Shown one piece after another: positions 1-7,095 of a stretch of DNA of 17,366 bases. How positions within the stretch are numbered: position 1 is the stretch's first letter; each line of letters starts with the position of its first letter. A program made the position numbers and the translations under genes. The stretch spans positions 1 to 17,366 of the forward strand of contig JAOZOT010000013.1 in the NCBI GenBank assembly GCA_029933115.1, given 5' to 3'. The notes under the pieces were generated by a model. That model saw only the letters and a program-made list of their open reading frames with translations. It had not been told where the DNA came from and ran no database searches. The DNA comes from Anaerolineae bacterium (lineage in GTDB: Bacteria > Chloroflexota > Anaerolineae > E26-bin7).

Positions 1-93
1 GCTTCGCCGCCCAAAAAACACCCTATTTTCCCTCTTCTGTGTGGGAACATGCCCCCCCCGATCACTTGCCCACGTTTACGTGCGGACTTGCTG

Positions 94-122
94 TTGACAA
101 TGAATACATTTTATGGTAAGAT
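94..122 (+). promoter_or_regulatory. Sigma-70-type promoter P1
   Basis: TTGACA at 94-99 and TAAGAT at 117-122 are separated by exactly 17 bp, a near-consensus housekeeping promoter. Transcription would start near 129 and meet the hairpin terminator at 195-229 about 100 nt later. No convincing coding sequence lies between them, so the likely product is a short structured RNA or an attenuated leader. Confidence 0.7.
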
Positions 123-128
123 AAATAG

Positions 129-229
129 TAAAGGGGATGCTCTAACGATAGGTGCCGAGTGTCTACCTATCTTTATCAGGGGCTCCCCCACAGGGGGTAT
201 CGGAGTGGCCGCTCCGATACCCTTTTCCT
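129..229 (+). ncRNA. Putative structured RNA or attenuated leader of about 100 nt
   Basis: This stretch lies between promoter P1 and a strong intrinsic terminator. It contains a 7-bp stem GATAGGT (147-153) / ACCTATC (165-171) with an 11-nt loop. A C5/G5 stem (185-189 with 193-197, loop ACA) shares its G residues with the 5' arm of the terminator, so the two structures are mutually exclusive, as in attenuators and riboswitches. I compared it by eye with purine, fluoride and guanidine riboswitch motifs and it matched none. It may be a standalone small RNA, or a leader for the gene starting at 328, which also has its own promoter. Confidence 0.4.
195..229 (+). terminator. Intrinsic terminator
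   Basis: A perfect 11-bp stem GGGTATCGGAG (195-205) / CTCCGATACCC (212-222) with a 6-nt loop is followed by TTTTCCT. It ends transcription from P1 well before the first gene at 328. Confidence 0.8.
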
Positions 230-234
230 CTGTA

Positions 235-263
235 ATTATACCACAATTTAGCTCCCAGGTCAA
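235..263 (-). promoter_or_regulatory. Leftward promoter within an inverted repeat
   Basis: On the minus strand TTGACC (258-263) and TATAAT (235-240) are spaced by 17 bp. Transcription would start near 228 and run left across the putative RNA at 129-229, making an antisense transcript. No leftward gene is visible before the window edge. Its -10 box lies in one arm of the inverted repeat 233-244 / 291-302. Confidence 0.55.
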
Positions 264-271
264 GAAATCAC

Positions 272-300
272 TTGCAATTTTAAGACTATGGTGGTATAAT
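272..300 (+). promoter_or_regulatory. Promoter P2 of the ATPase-parAB operon
   Basis: TTGCAA (272-277) and a perfect TATAAT (295-300) are spaced by 17 bp, with an extended -10 TG at 292-293. Transcription would start near 307, leaving a leader of about 20 nt that carries the GGGAG ribosome site of the gene at 328. Confidence 0.8.
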
Positions 301-327
301 TAGATAGAATCTGATGGGAGAGACATT

Positions 328-1128
328 ATGCTTGACCTTAGTCCTTTGGGCCTTGTGGAGCCTCCCTTTTCTCTTTCCCCCGATCCCCGTTACTTTTACA
401 TCTCACTCCAGCACAAAGCCACCCTGGGCAAGGTCACCTATGTGGTCGAACAGCGCCAGGGGATCTCGGTTATCTTTGGCGATGTCGGCGTGGGCAAGAC
501 CACCCTGGCTCGACGGCTCTTCCAGATCTATCGAGACCGCGAGGATTTTGTCACGGCCTACATCCCTACTCCTATCTACCCTACCGAGTTTCAGTTCCTG
601 AAAGGAATCTGTGCCGAGTTTGGCCTGTCTCCTAAACGTTCAAAGTTTGCCCAACTTGATGCCCTGGAAGATTTTCTCCTCAGGGTGTTCGAGGAAGGAA
701 AGAACTGCCTGCTCATCATTGACGAGGCTCAGGGATTGGTGGGGCCCCAGTTTGAGCTGATCAGGCAGTTGTTGAATTTTGAAACCAATACCCAGAAGTT
801 GATCCAGATTGTCCTCCTGGGCCAGAACGAGTTGCGCAACAAGCTCCGCTTGAAGCGGGCCCTGGATTCGCGCATTGCCACTCGTTCAACTATCGAGCCT
901 TTGGATCCTCTGGACACGACTAACATGATAAACTTCAGGGTTATGGTCGCCGGCCGCCGAGACCCTTTGTTCACCGACGAAGCCCTGGAGGTTATATACG
1001 ATTTCAGCAAAGGTATGCCCCGCGATGTCTGCGTCGTTGGCCTGAACGTGTTACCCCTGGCCCTGGTTGACGGGGTCAGTATCATCGGTGAGGACTTGGT
1101 CAAGAGGGCCATAGAGGAGCTAAGCTGA
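328..1128 (+). CDS. ExeA/TniB-like AAA ATPase
   Basis: A 266-residue P-loop ATPase of the ExeA/MshM/TniB type. The N-terminus (FSLSPDPRYFY, then a His-containing helix) is typical of ExeA proteins. Walker A is GDVGVGKTT at residues 51-59, Walker B is CLLIIDEAQ near 127-135, sensor 1 is IVLLGQNE near 161-168, and an SR pair at 181-182 could supply the arginine finger. It lacks the membrane helix and peptidoglycan-binding domain of true ExeA, so it is a soluble AAA domain, closer in layout to transposition regulators such as TniB. The ATG has GGGAG seven bases upstream. It is the first gene of a run leading into parAB, with 1 bp to the next gene. No transposase is nearby. A role in assisting DNA partition or complex assembly is inferred from position only. 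Confidence 0.85.
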   Translation: MLDLSPLGLVEPPFSLSPDPRYFYISLQHKATLGKVTYVVEQRQGISVIFGDVGVGKTTLARRLFQIYRDREDFVTAYIPTPIYPTEFQFLKGICAEFGLSPKRSKFAQLDALEDFLLRVFEEGKNCLLIIDEAQGLVGPQFELIRQLLNFETNTQKLIQIVLLGQNELRNKLRLKRALDSRIATRSTIEPLDPLDTTNMINFRVMVAGRRDPLFTDEALEVIYDFSKGMPRDVCVVGLNVLPLALVDGVSIIGEDLVKRAIEELS

Positions 1129-1129
1129 A

Positions 1130-1465
1130 GTGCCTGAGAAGAACGAGAGAGCCGCTACTTTTGCCCGGCTTTATGACCTGCAAGAAGAGCTCCGGAAAAG
1201 GGAAAAACCCCGCCTGGGGCGGCCCCCCAAGAGAATCAAGCGCAAGCCGACTACTGTCCACCTCACTGCCGAGGAAGCTCAGACTCTGGGCGAACTTCAA
1301 CTCTCGGTCAAGCGTCACTTCAGCGTGAACAAGAGCGAGTTGGTGGGACTGGCTATAGAAGTCCTGGCCAGCCTGATCCACGAGGACGGCTCAACCCTGC
1401 TCGATGAGACGGTGACCGATCTGGAGGCGTTTAAAAGGCGAGTTCGTGATTTTATAAAATCATGA
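1130..1465 (+). CDS. Small ribbon-helix-helix-like DNA-binding protein
   Basis: A 111-residue basic protein starting at GTG, with GAGGAG ten bases upstream. A basic stretch with an AT-hook-like LGRPPKR (about residues 24-36) is followed by a short strand (TTVHLT) and two predicted helices, the second being NKSELVGLAIEVLASLI. This strand-helix-helix order resembles ribbon-helix-helix regulators such as ParG, omega or CopG. It lies between an AAA ATPase and parA, where plasmid and chromosomal partition loci often encode a small RHH repressor or centromere-binding protein. Its stop codon overlaps a set of three 8-bp direct repeats that could be its operator. The fold is inferred from the pattern. 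Other small DNA-binding folds remain possible. Confidence 0.65.
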   Translation: MPEKNERAATFARLYDLQEELRKREKPRLGRPPKRIKRKPTTVHLTAEEAQTLGELQLSVKRHFSVNKSELVGLAIEVLASLIHEDGSTLLDETVTDLEAFKRRVRDFIKS

Positions 1466-1479
1466 AATCATAAAATCAA
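1456..1479. repeat. Three 8-bp tandem direct repeats upstream of parA
   Basis: AAAATCAT (1456-1463), GAAATCAT (1464-1471) and AAAATCAA (1472-1479) are contiguous near-identical repeats in an AT-rich gap of otherwise GC-rich sequence, just before the parA ribosome site. RHH partition regulators of the omega family bind tandem heptads of the form WATCACW, so these are good candidates for an operator or a partition site. They could also be simple AT-rich sequence. Confidence 0.5.
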
Positions 1480-1503
1480 AAAAAACAGGAAGGTCTGCTG
1501 TTG

Positions 1504-2352
1504 ATGACTGTCTACGCCATCGTGAATCAGAAAGGTGGGGTGGGCAAGACCACTACCGCCGTCAATCTAGGAGCTGCTTTGAGAGAGGCCGGCCAACAGG
1601 TGCTGGTGGTGGACCTGGATCCTCAGGGGAACGCTACCCTGCATTGTGGCCTCAATCCCGACCGACAGAGCAAGACGGTCTGGTCTGCTCTCTCCGCCTC
1701 TCTGCGGATGAACGGAGTGGGGATGGCAGGTGGGGAGGGCGCCGAGCTCGTCTTTGGTGTGGAGTTGGAGCCAAGCGGTGAAAGCAGACCTTCTCTGGAA
1801 GAGTGTATCATCTCCGCGGGAGAGGATGGCTTCGATCTGGTGCCCGCCAATCTGGAGCTCAGCCAAGCCGACGCAGACTTGATGTCGGCCATCAACCGCG
1901 AGCGGCGCCTGCATCGCTTGTTGGAGCCTATCAGAGACCGCTACGATTTTATTTTGATAGACTGCCCGCCCTATCTGGGGCTTTTGACTATCAACGCCCT
2001 GGCTACGGCCGACTATGCCATTGTCCCCCTCCAGGCGGCCTATCTGGCCATGAAGGGAGTCAATACCCTCTTTCGCACCATCGCCCTGGTGCAGCGCGAC
2101 CTGAACTATGGGCTGCGGGTCCGGGGGGTGCTTCTAACCATGGTTGACCGCCGCACCGTGCACAGCCAACAGGTAGCGAGCGTGGCACGGAGTACCATCA
2201 GCCGCAAAATCCCCGTCTTCGAGACCGAGATTCCGCAGAACGTTGACCTGGCCGACGCCGCCGCGGCCGGCAAGAGCGTGCTCCTCTACGCTCCTCACAG
2301 CCGCGGCGCCCTTGCTTATCGGAAACTGGCTGAGGAGTTGATCAATGCCTAA
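1504..2352 (+). CDS. parA: ParA/Soj-type partition ATPase
   Basis: A 282-residue deviant Walker-type ATPase of the ParA/MinD superfamily, which in partition systems binds DNA non-specifically with ATP and is released by ParB. The N-terminus has QKGGVGKTT (residues 9-17) with the signature lysine of the deviant Walker A motif, then VVDLDPQGN (35-43) and the Walker B FILIDCPP near 148-155. A loop of about 40 residues rich in Gly and Glu sits between the first and second thirds. There is no N-terminal HTH, as in chromosomal (type Ib/Soj-like) ParA. Start choice: AGGAAGG at 1487-1493 suits ATG 1504 (10 bases) or TTG 1501 (7 bases); ATG is preferred. The gene overlaps parB by 8 bp, indicating translational coupling. 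Confidence 0.93.
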   Translation: MTVYAIVNQKGGVGKTTTAVNLGAALREAGQQVLVVDLDPQGNATLHCGLNPDRQSKTVWSALSASLRMNGVGMAGGEGAELVFGVELEPSGESRPSLEECIISAGEDGFDLVPANLELSQADADLMSAINRERRLHRLLEPIRDRYDFILIDCPPYLGLLTINALATADYAIVPLQAAYLAMKGVNTLFRTIALVQRDLNYGLRVRGVLLTMVDRRTVHSQQVASVARSTISRKIPVFETEIPQNVDLADAAAAGKSVLLYAPHSRGALAYRKLAEELINA

Positions 2353-3361
2353 GAAGCCCACCATCACCAGCGAAATCCTCGAGGAGAGCGAGGCCCTGGA
2401 GAGGTTGATAGGGACCCGCGAGAGAGCCACTCTGCATGATGTCCTGATTGAGGACATTGATCCCAATCCTTTTAACCCCCGCCAGGACTTTGCAGTGGAC
2501 GACTTGGTGGCTTCAATGAAGGAGCATGGGTTCATCGGCGCCCTCGATGGCCGGCTGGTGGGGGGGCGGGTGCAGTTGGGCTATGGCTCCCGCCGTCTGT
2601 TGGCGGCCAAAAAGGCCGGGATAGAACGCTTGCCCGTCTACCTGCACGATGACTGGGATGACCAGCAGATGCTGGTCATCGCTCTGGTGGAGAACGTGCA
2701 GCGCGAGGACCTGACGCCCCTTCAGGAGGCGACCAGCGTCGGCCAGATGCACCAGAACCTGGGCTGGAGTGTCCGCGAAATCGCCAAACGGACGGGCAAA
2801 CCCAAGAGCTGGGTGCAGGATGCCCTGGCTCTTTTCAAGGCCCCGGAAGACGTGAAGGCTATGGTCAAAGAGCGTCCCGATTCTATCCGTCAGGCTCGCT
2901 TCATCGCCCGGCTGCCTGAGGAGAGAGACAGGAAGCAGTTGGTGGAGAAGGTGCTGGCCAGGGAGTTGACCACCGCTCAGGTGGTAGAGGTTGTGCAGGC
3001 TGTTGAGAAGGGGCAGAACGTCGAAGAGGCCGTCGCTTCTCTGCTGTCGCCGCCTGTGGTGAGCCCGGCGGCCCCCCCTTCGACTTTCGAGGCAGGCGCA
3101 GTCGAGCCGCCCGTTGCTGCTCTCGCCGAGGCTGAGAGGGAAGGGCCGCCTGCCGTGGCCCGACGGGCCGCTGTCCCGGCCGAGGAGAAGCTTCTGGACC
3201 CGCGTCCTATCCTGCGGGCGGTGCGGGATCAACTGCGGCAGATAGATGCGGAGCATTTGGGCACCCTCGAGCCCCGGCGGGGGTGGGGTATCAGGAAGCT
3301 TCTGGAAGAGATCATCGCCGAGGCCACGGCCCTGCGAGATCGGCTGCCGAGGCCCGATTGA
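2345..3361 (+). CDS. parB: ParB/Spo0J-type partition protein
   Basis: A 338-residue ParB. The ParB/sulfiredoxin-type N-terminal domain spans about residues 31-125 and contains GYGSRRLLAA (79-88) and the well-conserved ENVQREDLTPLQEA (116-129). A helix-turn-helix follows (LGWSVREIAKRTGKPKSWV, about 139-157), and residues 235-280 form a Pro/Ala-rich linker before a helical C-terminal segment for dimerisation. The CTP-binding arginine box is usually GERR or GHRR in Spo0J proteins; here it reads GSRR, a mild divergence. GAGGAG lies seven bases before the ATG. No parS-like TGTTTCACGTGAAACA site was found in the window, so its DNA target is unknown. The partner is the ParA encoded just upstream. 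Confidence 0.9.
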   Translation: MPKKPTITSEILEESEALERLIGTRERATLHDVLIEDIDPNPFNPRQDFAVDDLVASMKEHGFIGALDGRLVGGRVQLGYGSRRLLAAKKAGIERLPVYLHDDWDDQQMLVIALVENVQREDLTPLQEATSVGQMHQNLGWSVREIAKRTGKPKSWVQDALALFKAPEDVKAMVKERPDSIRQARFIARLPEERDRKQLVEKVLARELTTAQVVEVVQAVEKGQNVEEAVASLLSPPVVSPAAPPSTFEAGAVEPPVAALAEAEREGPPAVARRAAVPAEEKLLDPRPILRAVRDQLRQIDAEHLGTLEPRRGWGIRKLLEEIIAEATALRDRLPRPD

Positions 3362-3393
3362 GGGAGCCTCGTTAGTACGATTGGTGAGTGATA

Positions 3394-5856
3394 ATGTCTG
3401 TCATTTTTGAGCTCATCGCTCAATTGAGCCGTCCCCCTGGAGGGCTGGTTTACCACCTGATCACCCTCTTCGCCATCGAGGCCAGCCTGGGGATGGCTTT
3501 GGGTCAGTGGCGGCGTGTCCCCCATCAGAGACTGAGCCGCCTCATCGTCGCCTTCGGGGGGCTGCTTCTGGCCAGGGGAGTGTTGGTGGCACTGGCTCTG
3601 CTGGCTCAGATGGGGTTTCTCACCTTCTTTGCTCTGGCGCCTCCCCTGGAGCGCTTCTTTGACACCGTCGCCGTAGTCCTCCTTTGTTGGGCTTTCGTTT
3701 TGCCCACCCTCCATCTGGATGCCAGGGTTGCCCCCATCTTCCTCCTCGTCAACCTCTCTGCAACCACAGCCATGAGCCTTGTTTTTACCCCTTTGTGGTG
3801 GGTAGCTTTCAGCCTCGATCCCACGCTCGATTACAGCCGTCACCGGCAGGTGATATTGTGGGAATGTTGGCAGGTTCTCCTTCTGGGTTTGGCCTGTTCG
3901 GTGCTGGTACGGCGCAAAGGCGAGAATCAGGGTATACTGCTTGGCGCTTTTGCTTGTCTGTTGGCCGGCCATCTCTTGCAGTTGTTCTTCCCCCTGGCTT
4001 TTCCCCACATCGCCGCTTGGGAGCGCCTGGCCACTTTGATGGCTTATCCGCTCCTCACGGTAGTTGTCTACCGTTGTATTCAGGCCGAGTTGGAGGCCAA
4101 TAGAGAGGAGCTGCGCTCTGAGCTAAGCTCTTATGTGCAAGACTTGATGACCATCAGCAAAGAGACGCTGCGTCAAAGGCAGGAGTTTGGCACTCTTCTG
4201 GAGACCGGCCGGATGGTCAACGCTTCTCTCGATCTGGCCGAGGTGCTGCAGCGTGTCGTTGACAGCATTGCCTTGGGGGCTAACGCTGATTACGGGGTCA
4301 TTGCCCTGTTGGAACCATCCTCGGATGACCAGATGCGTGTCCTCGCCGGCTACGATCCTCTGGGGCGCCCCGACTGGCTGGCCAGCAATATCCGTTTCTC
4401 CCTGAGCCGTCATCCTCTCATCGAGCACGCTATCCGCCGCCGGCGGCAGTTTATCTTTCATGAGATGGAGCAGAGTTCGCAGTTGCTGGCCCTGCACGCC
4501 TTGCTGGGCAGCGTGGAGATGGGGCCCCTCATCATCCAACCCCTGGTGCACAAGGGCGAAAGCCTGGGGGTCATCATCCTCAGCAACTCTCGCACCAAGC
4601 GACGCTTCACCTCAGAGGATGGGCGCCTTTGCGAGGCTCTGGCTTCTCAGGTGACGGCCGCCATCGCCAATGCCCGCCTCTACCAGCACGTGAGCGAGTT
4701 ATTGCGCATCCGCCAGGAGGAGGCCGGTCAGCGACAGGCTATCCTGGAGTCTATCGCCGATGGGGTGGTGGTAGCCGACGCCCATGGGCGGATTATCATG
4801 GCCAATGCCGCTGCCGAACGCATTTTTGAGACCCCACGGGCTGAGCTCATCGGACGTGGCTTCAGCCAGGTCTACAAGGGCCTGTTTCAAAAGGAGGAGC
4901 CTCTGCCGGAGGCGGTGCCATCCACCGGGACCGAATTTCTGCAATCTACCTTTGAGGTGGGAGGAAAGACGATTCGGGCCAGTCTCGCTCCCGTCTATTT
5001 GCCTGAGGGTGACTCTTCGGCAGCTTTTCGGCAGGGCTCGGGACGGGCGTTGCTGGGTGTTGTGGCTGTCTTCCGTGACATCACCAAAGAGGCTGCCGCC
5101 GAACGGGCCAAGAGCAGGTTTATCACCGCTGTTTCCCACGAGCTGCGTACCCCGATGACCTCTGTCAAAGGCTATGTGGATTTGCTGATCGGAGGCATGG
5201 CCGGCGAAATCAACGCCACCCAGAAGAGGTTCTTGAGCACCATCAAAATCAACGCCGAGCGCATGATCAATATTATCAACAACATGATCTACATCTCGGA
5301 TTTGGATGGGGAGCCCCTTCAGCTCAATGTGAAGCCCACCAGCATAGCCGAGCAGATCAACGAGGCGGTGGCTGCGATTCAGGAGCAACTGGAGGTCAGA
5401 GACCTGGCTCTCTCGGTGGAGGTGGCTGACGACCTGCCTCCCGTCAGGGCCGATCCCACCCGCCTCCGACAGGTTCTGGACAACTTGCTCTCCAATGCCT
5501 GCAAGTTCACTTATCCCGGAGGACAGATCACCGTCAGAGCCCGGCTTCACGGGAGTCCGTCGGGTTTCTTGCTCGTTTCCATCGCTGATACCGGGGTGGG
5601 GATCGCTCCCGAGGAACAGGAGAAGATTTTCGAGCCCTTCTATTGCGCTGAGAACCCATTGGAGGCGGAGGCTGGCGGGGTGGGGGTGGGGTTGGCCGTT
5701 GCCCGGTCGTTAATCGAGGCCCACGGCGGGCAGATGTGGGTGGAAAGCGAGCCCGGTCAGGGCAGCACCTTTTATTTCACCTTGCCTCTCTCAGAGCAGA
5801 GCGGTCAGGTCAAAGACGGCCATCTCTACCTTCAAAAGGAGGCAGGCCTGGATTAG
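3394..5856 (+). CDS. Seven-helix membrane histidine kinase with GAF and PAS domains
   Basis: An 820-residue hybrid-sensor-type kinase. About seven hydrophobic segments occupy residues 1-230, followed by a short coiled coil, a GAF domain (about 265-425), a PAS domain (about 440-565), a HisKA dimerisation domain with phospho-acceptor His582 in SHELRTP, and a HATPase_c domain with N-box Asn701 (NLLSNACK), Asp732 in DTGVGIA and a glycine-rich lid GVGVGLAVA near 763. All catalytic motifs look intact. No receiver domain or response regulator gene is seen in the window, so it is an orphan kinase here. The ATG at 3394 is favoured by GGTGAG five bases upstream; GTG 3388 is an alternative. It starts 32 bp after parB on the same strand, and an FHA protein follows, suggesting a phospho-signalling role linked to this operon. 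Confidence 0.92.
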   Translation: MSVIFELIAQLSRPPGGLVYHLITLFAIEASLGMALGQWRRVPHQRLSRLIVAFGGLLLARGVLVALALLAQMGFLTFFALAPPLERFFDTVAVVLLCWAFVLPTLHLDARVAPIFLLVNLSATTAMSLVFTPLWWVAFSLDPTLDYSRHRQVILWECWQVLLLGLACSVLVRRKGENQGILLGAFACLLAGHLLQLFFPLAFPHIAAWERLATLMAYPLLTVVVYRCIQAELEANREELRSELSSYVQDLMTISKETLRQRQEFGTLLETGRMVNASLDLAEVLQRVVDSIALGANADYGVIALLEPSSDDQMRVLAGYDPLGRPDWLASNIRFSLSRHPLIEHAIRRRRQFIFHEMEQSSQLLALHALLGSVEMGPLIIQPLVHKGESLGVIILSNSRTKRRFTSEDGRLCEALASQVTAAIANARLYQHVSELLRIRQEEAGQRQAILESIADGVVVADAHGRIIMANAAAERIFETPRAELIGRGFSQVYKGLFQKEEPLPEAVPSTGTEFLQSTFEVGGKTIRASLAPVYLPEGDSSAAFRQGSGRALLGVVAVFRDITKEAAAERAKSRFITAVSHELRTPMTSVKGYVDLLIGGMAGEINATQKRFLSTIKINAERMINIINNMIYISDLDGEPLQLNVKPTSIAEQINEAVAAIQEQLEVRDLALSVEVADDLPPVRADPTRLRQVLDNLLSNACKFTYPGGQITVRARLHGSPSGFLLVSIADTGVGIAPEEQEKIFEPFYCAENPLEAEAGGVGVGLAVARSLIEAHGGQMWVESEPGQGSTFYFTLPLSEQSGQVKDGHLYLQKEAGLD

Positions 5857-5916
5857 GGCCGGTATCTCGGCCTGATCTCGTCGGGAACGGGTGCAGATTG
5901 GAAATGAGGGCTTGAG

Positions 5917-7095
5917 GTGAAAGTGTACGATTGCCGCCAATGTCCGAAGAAGACAATGATCCGCTGCATAGACCATAGCCCCTGCCTGCCTGAGGAGAAG
6001 GCGGAGATCTGGAGGGCTTTTGCCGCCGGCCAGGACACGGAGGCCATCAGGCAGTTTCTGCAAGAACGTTGCATTCTCAGACAGGAGGACGAAGAGAGAG
6101 CCCTTCGCGAGAGGCTGCGTTCCGAGTTCGTCGAAGATCTGGGCTCTGATCTCCTCGAAGAGCTCAGCTCCGAGTTCGCCGGAGAACCGGGCCCTCCAGC
6201 ACAGGAGGCGATTAGCGAGGATGCAAGTGCAGTGGAGGGTCCGCCAGGGCCCCGGCGACCGGCTCCCCGCCACGTTACCCGGCCGCTCACCATCGGTCAG
6301 GCGGATGTGATGCCCAGGCGGCCAACCGCGACGGCTCCTCTTCAGGAACTGCCGGAGGTGGAGGAACAGCCAGAGCCTGCGGAGGCTCTCCCCTGCTCGT
6401 TGGTCGTGGTCTCCACCGGACACCGTATCTCTTTGCCGGTTGAGGGGGAACTGGTCCTGGGGCGGATTGACCTCGACCTGGGCTTTACGCCAGATGTAGA
6501 TTTGACGTCCGACATCCAGGGGGTGCAAAGCATCTCTCGTCGCCACGCCAAGATCGCTGCCTTTCGGGGGCGGCATTTGATTGAGGACCTGGGCAGCACT
6601 AACGGCACGGCAGTCAATGGCCGTCCTCTCAACCCAGGGCAGAGGGTGCCTTTGCAGCCCGGTGATCACATCACTCTTGGCCTCTGCGAACTGGCCTACA
6701 GCCAGACCCCTCGTTGGGTTGGCATTTACAGAGGACGCTCCTACCGTGCTTTTTTCCTGGTCACCTTTAGTGGCAACCGCTACTATCTCCCTCCCAAGCC
6801 CGAGATCATCCTGGGCCGTTCAGACCCCGAAGAGGGCGTGACTGTGGATATAGACCTGAGCAAGGAGGACCGCTTGGTCATGAGGACTTCTAGGCGCCAT
6901 GCCCGGGTGATCGAGGAAGGCGGTTTGCATTTAGTGGAAGACCTGGGCAGCACTCATGGGAGCAGATTGAACGGGGCGTTTCTGGAGGTAGGGAAGCTGG
7001 TTCCTTTGCACCCTGGTGACCATCTCTGTCTGGGCAGTTGCATTTTGTACTATGACTTTGAGACTCAGGTGGAGCAAAAGGAGGTGACAGTTTGA
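5917..7095 (+). CDS. Double FHA-domain protein with N-terminal cysteine cluster
   Basis: A 392-residue protein starting at GTG with GAGGG six bases upstream. The first 52 residues hold a cysteine set (C6, C9, C17, C23, C52) that could bind zinc or an Fe-S cluster. Residues 55-160 are acidic, then Pro-rich, and probably unstructured. Two FHA phosphothreonine-recognition domains follow: FHA1 (about 160-262) with GR182-183, SRRH207-210 and GSTNGT, and FHA2 (about 278-380) with GR300-301, SRRH325-328 and GSTHGS, in which the usual Asn is His. FHA domains dock onto phosphothreonine made by Ser/Thr kinases, none of which is seen here. It lies 60 bp after the histidine kinase and overlaps the next gene. 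The exact role is unknown; an adaptor or scaffold function is likely. Confidence 0.88.
   Translation: MKVYDCRQCPKKTMIRCIDHSPCLPEEKAEIWRAFAAGQDTEAIRQFLQERCILRQEDEERALRERLRSEFVEDLGSDLLEELSSEFAGEPGPPAQEAISEDASAVEGPPGPRRPAPRHVTRPLTIGQADVMPRRPTATAPLQELPEVEEQPEPAEALPCSLVVVSTGHRISLPVEGELVLGRIDLDLGFTPDVDLTSDIQGVQSISRRHAKIAAFRGRHLIEDLGSTNGTAVNGRPLNPGQRVPLQPGDHITLGLCELAYSQTPRWVGIYRGRSYRAFFLVTFSGNRYYLPPKPEIILGRSDPEEGVTVDIDLSKEDRLVMRTSRRHARVIEEGGLHLVEDLGSTHGSRLNGAFLEVGKLVPLHPGDHLCLGSCILYYDFETQVEQKEVTV

Larger units (their letters stand above)
233..302. repeat. 12-bp inverted repeat carrying two promoter -10 boxes
   Basis: TAATTATACCAC (233-244) and GTGGTATAATTA (291-302) are perfect inverted copies 46 bp apart. 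Each arm contains a TATAAT box, one for the leftward and one for the rightward promoter. The arrangement would let one regulator bind both arms and control both transcripts. The ribbon-helix-helix-like protein encoded at 1130 is a candidate, by inference only. Confidence 0.6.

Noticed and set aside
69..84. CACGTTTACGTG as a parS-like site
   Set aside because: The centre does not match the TTCACGTGAA core and the palindrome is imperfect.
129..229. Purine, fluoride or guanidine riboswitch
   Set aside because: Some short motifs look similar (GGGGATG, GTCTACC), but the junctions and conserved loops of these classes are missing.
49..303. 84-residue plus-strand open frame
   Set aside because: It runs through a promoter, a terminator hairpin and a second promoter, has no ribosome site and has unlikely composition.
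328..1128. Tn7/Tn5053-like transposition module (TniB)
   Set aside because: There is no transposase, TniQ or terminal inverted repeat in the window; the neighbours are parAB.
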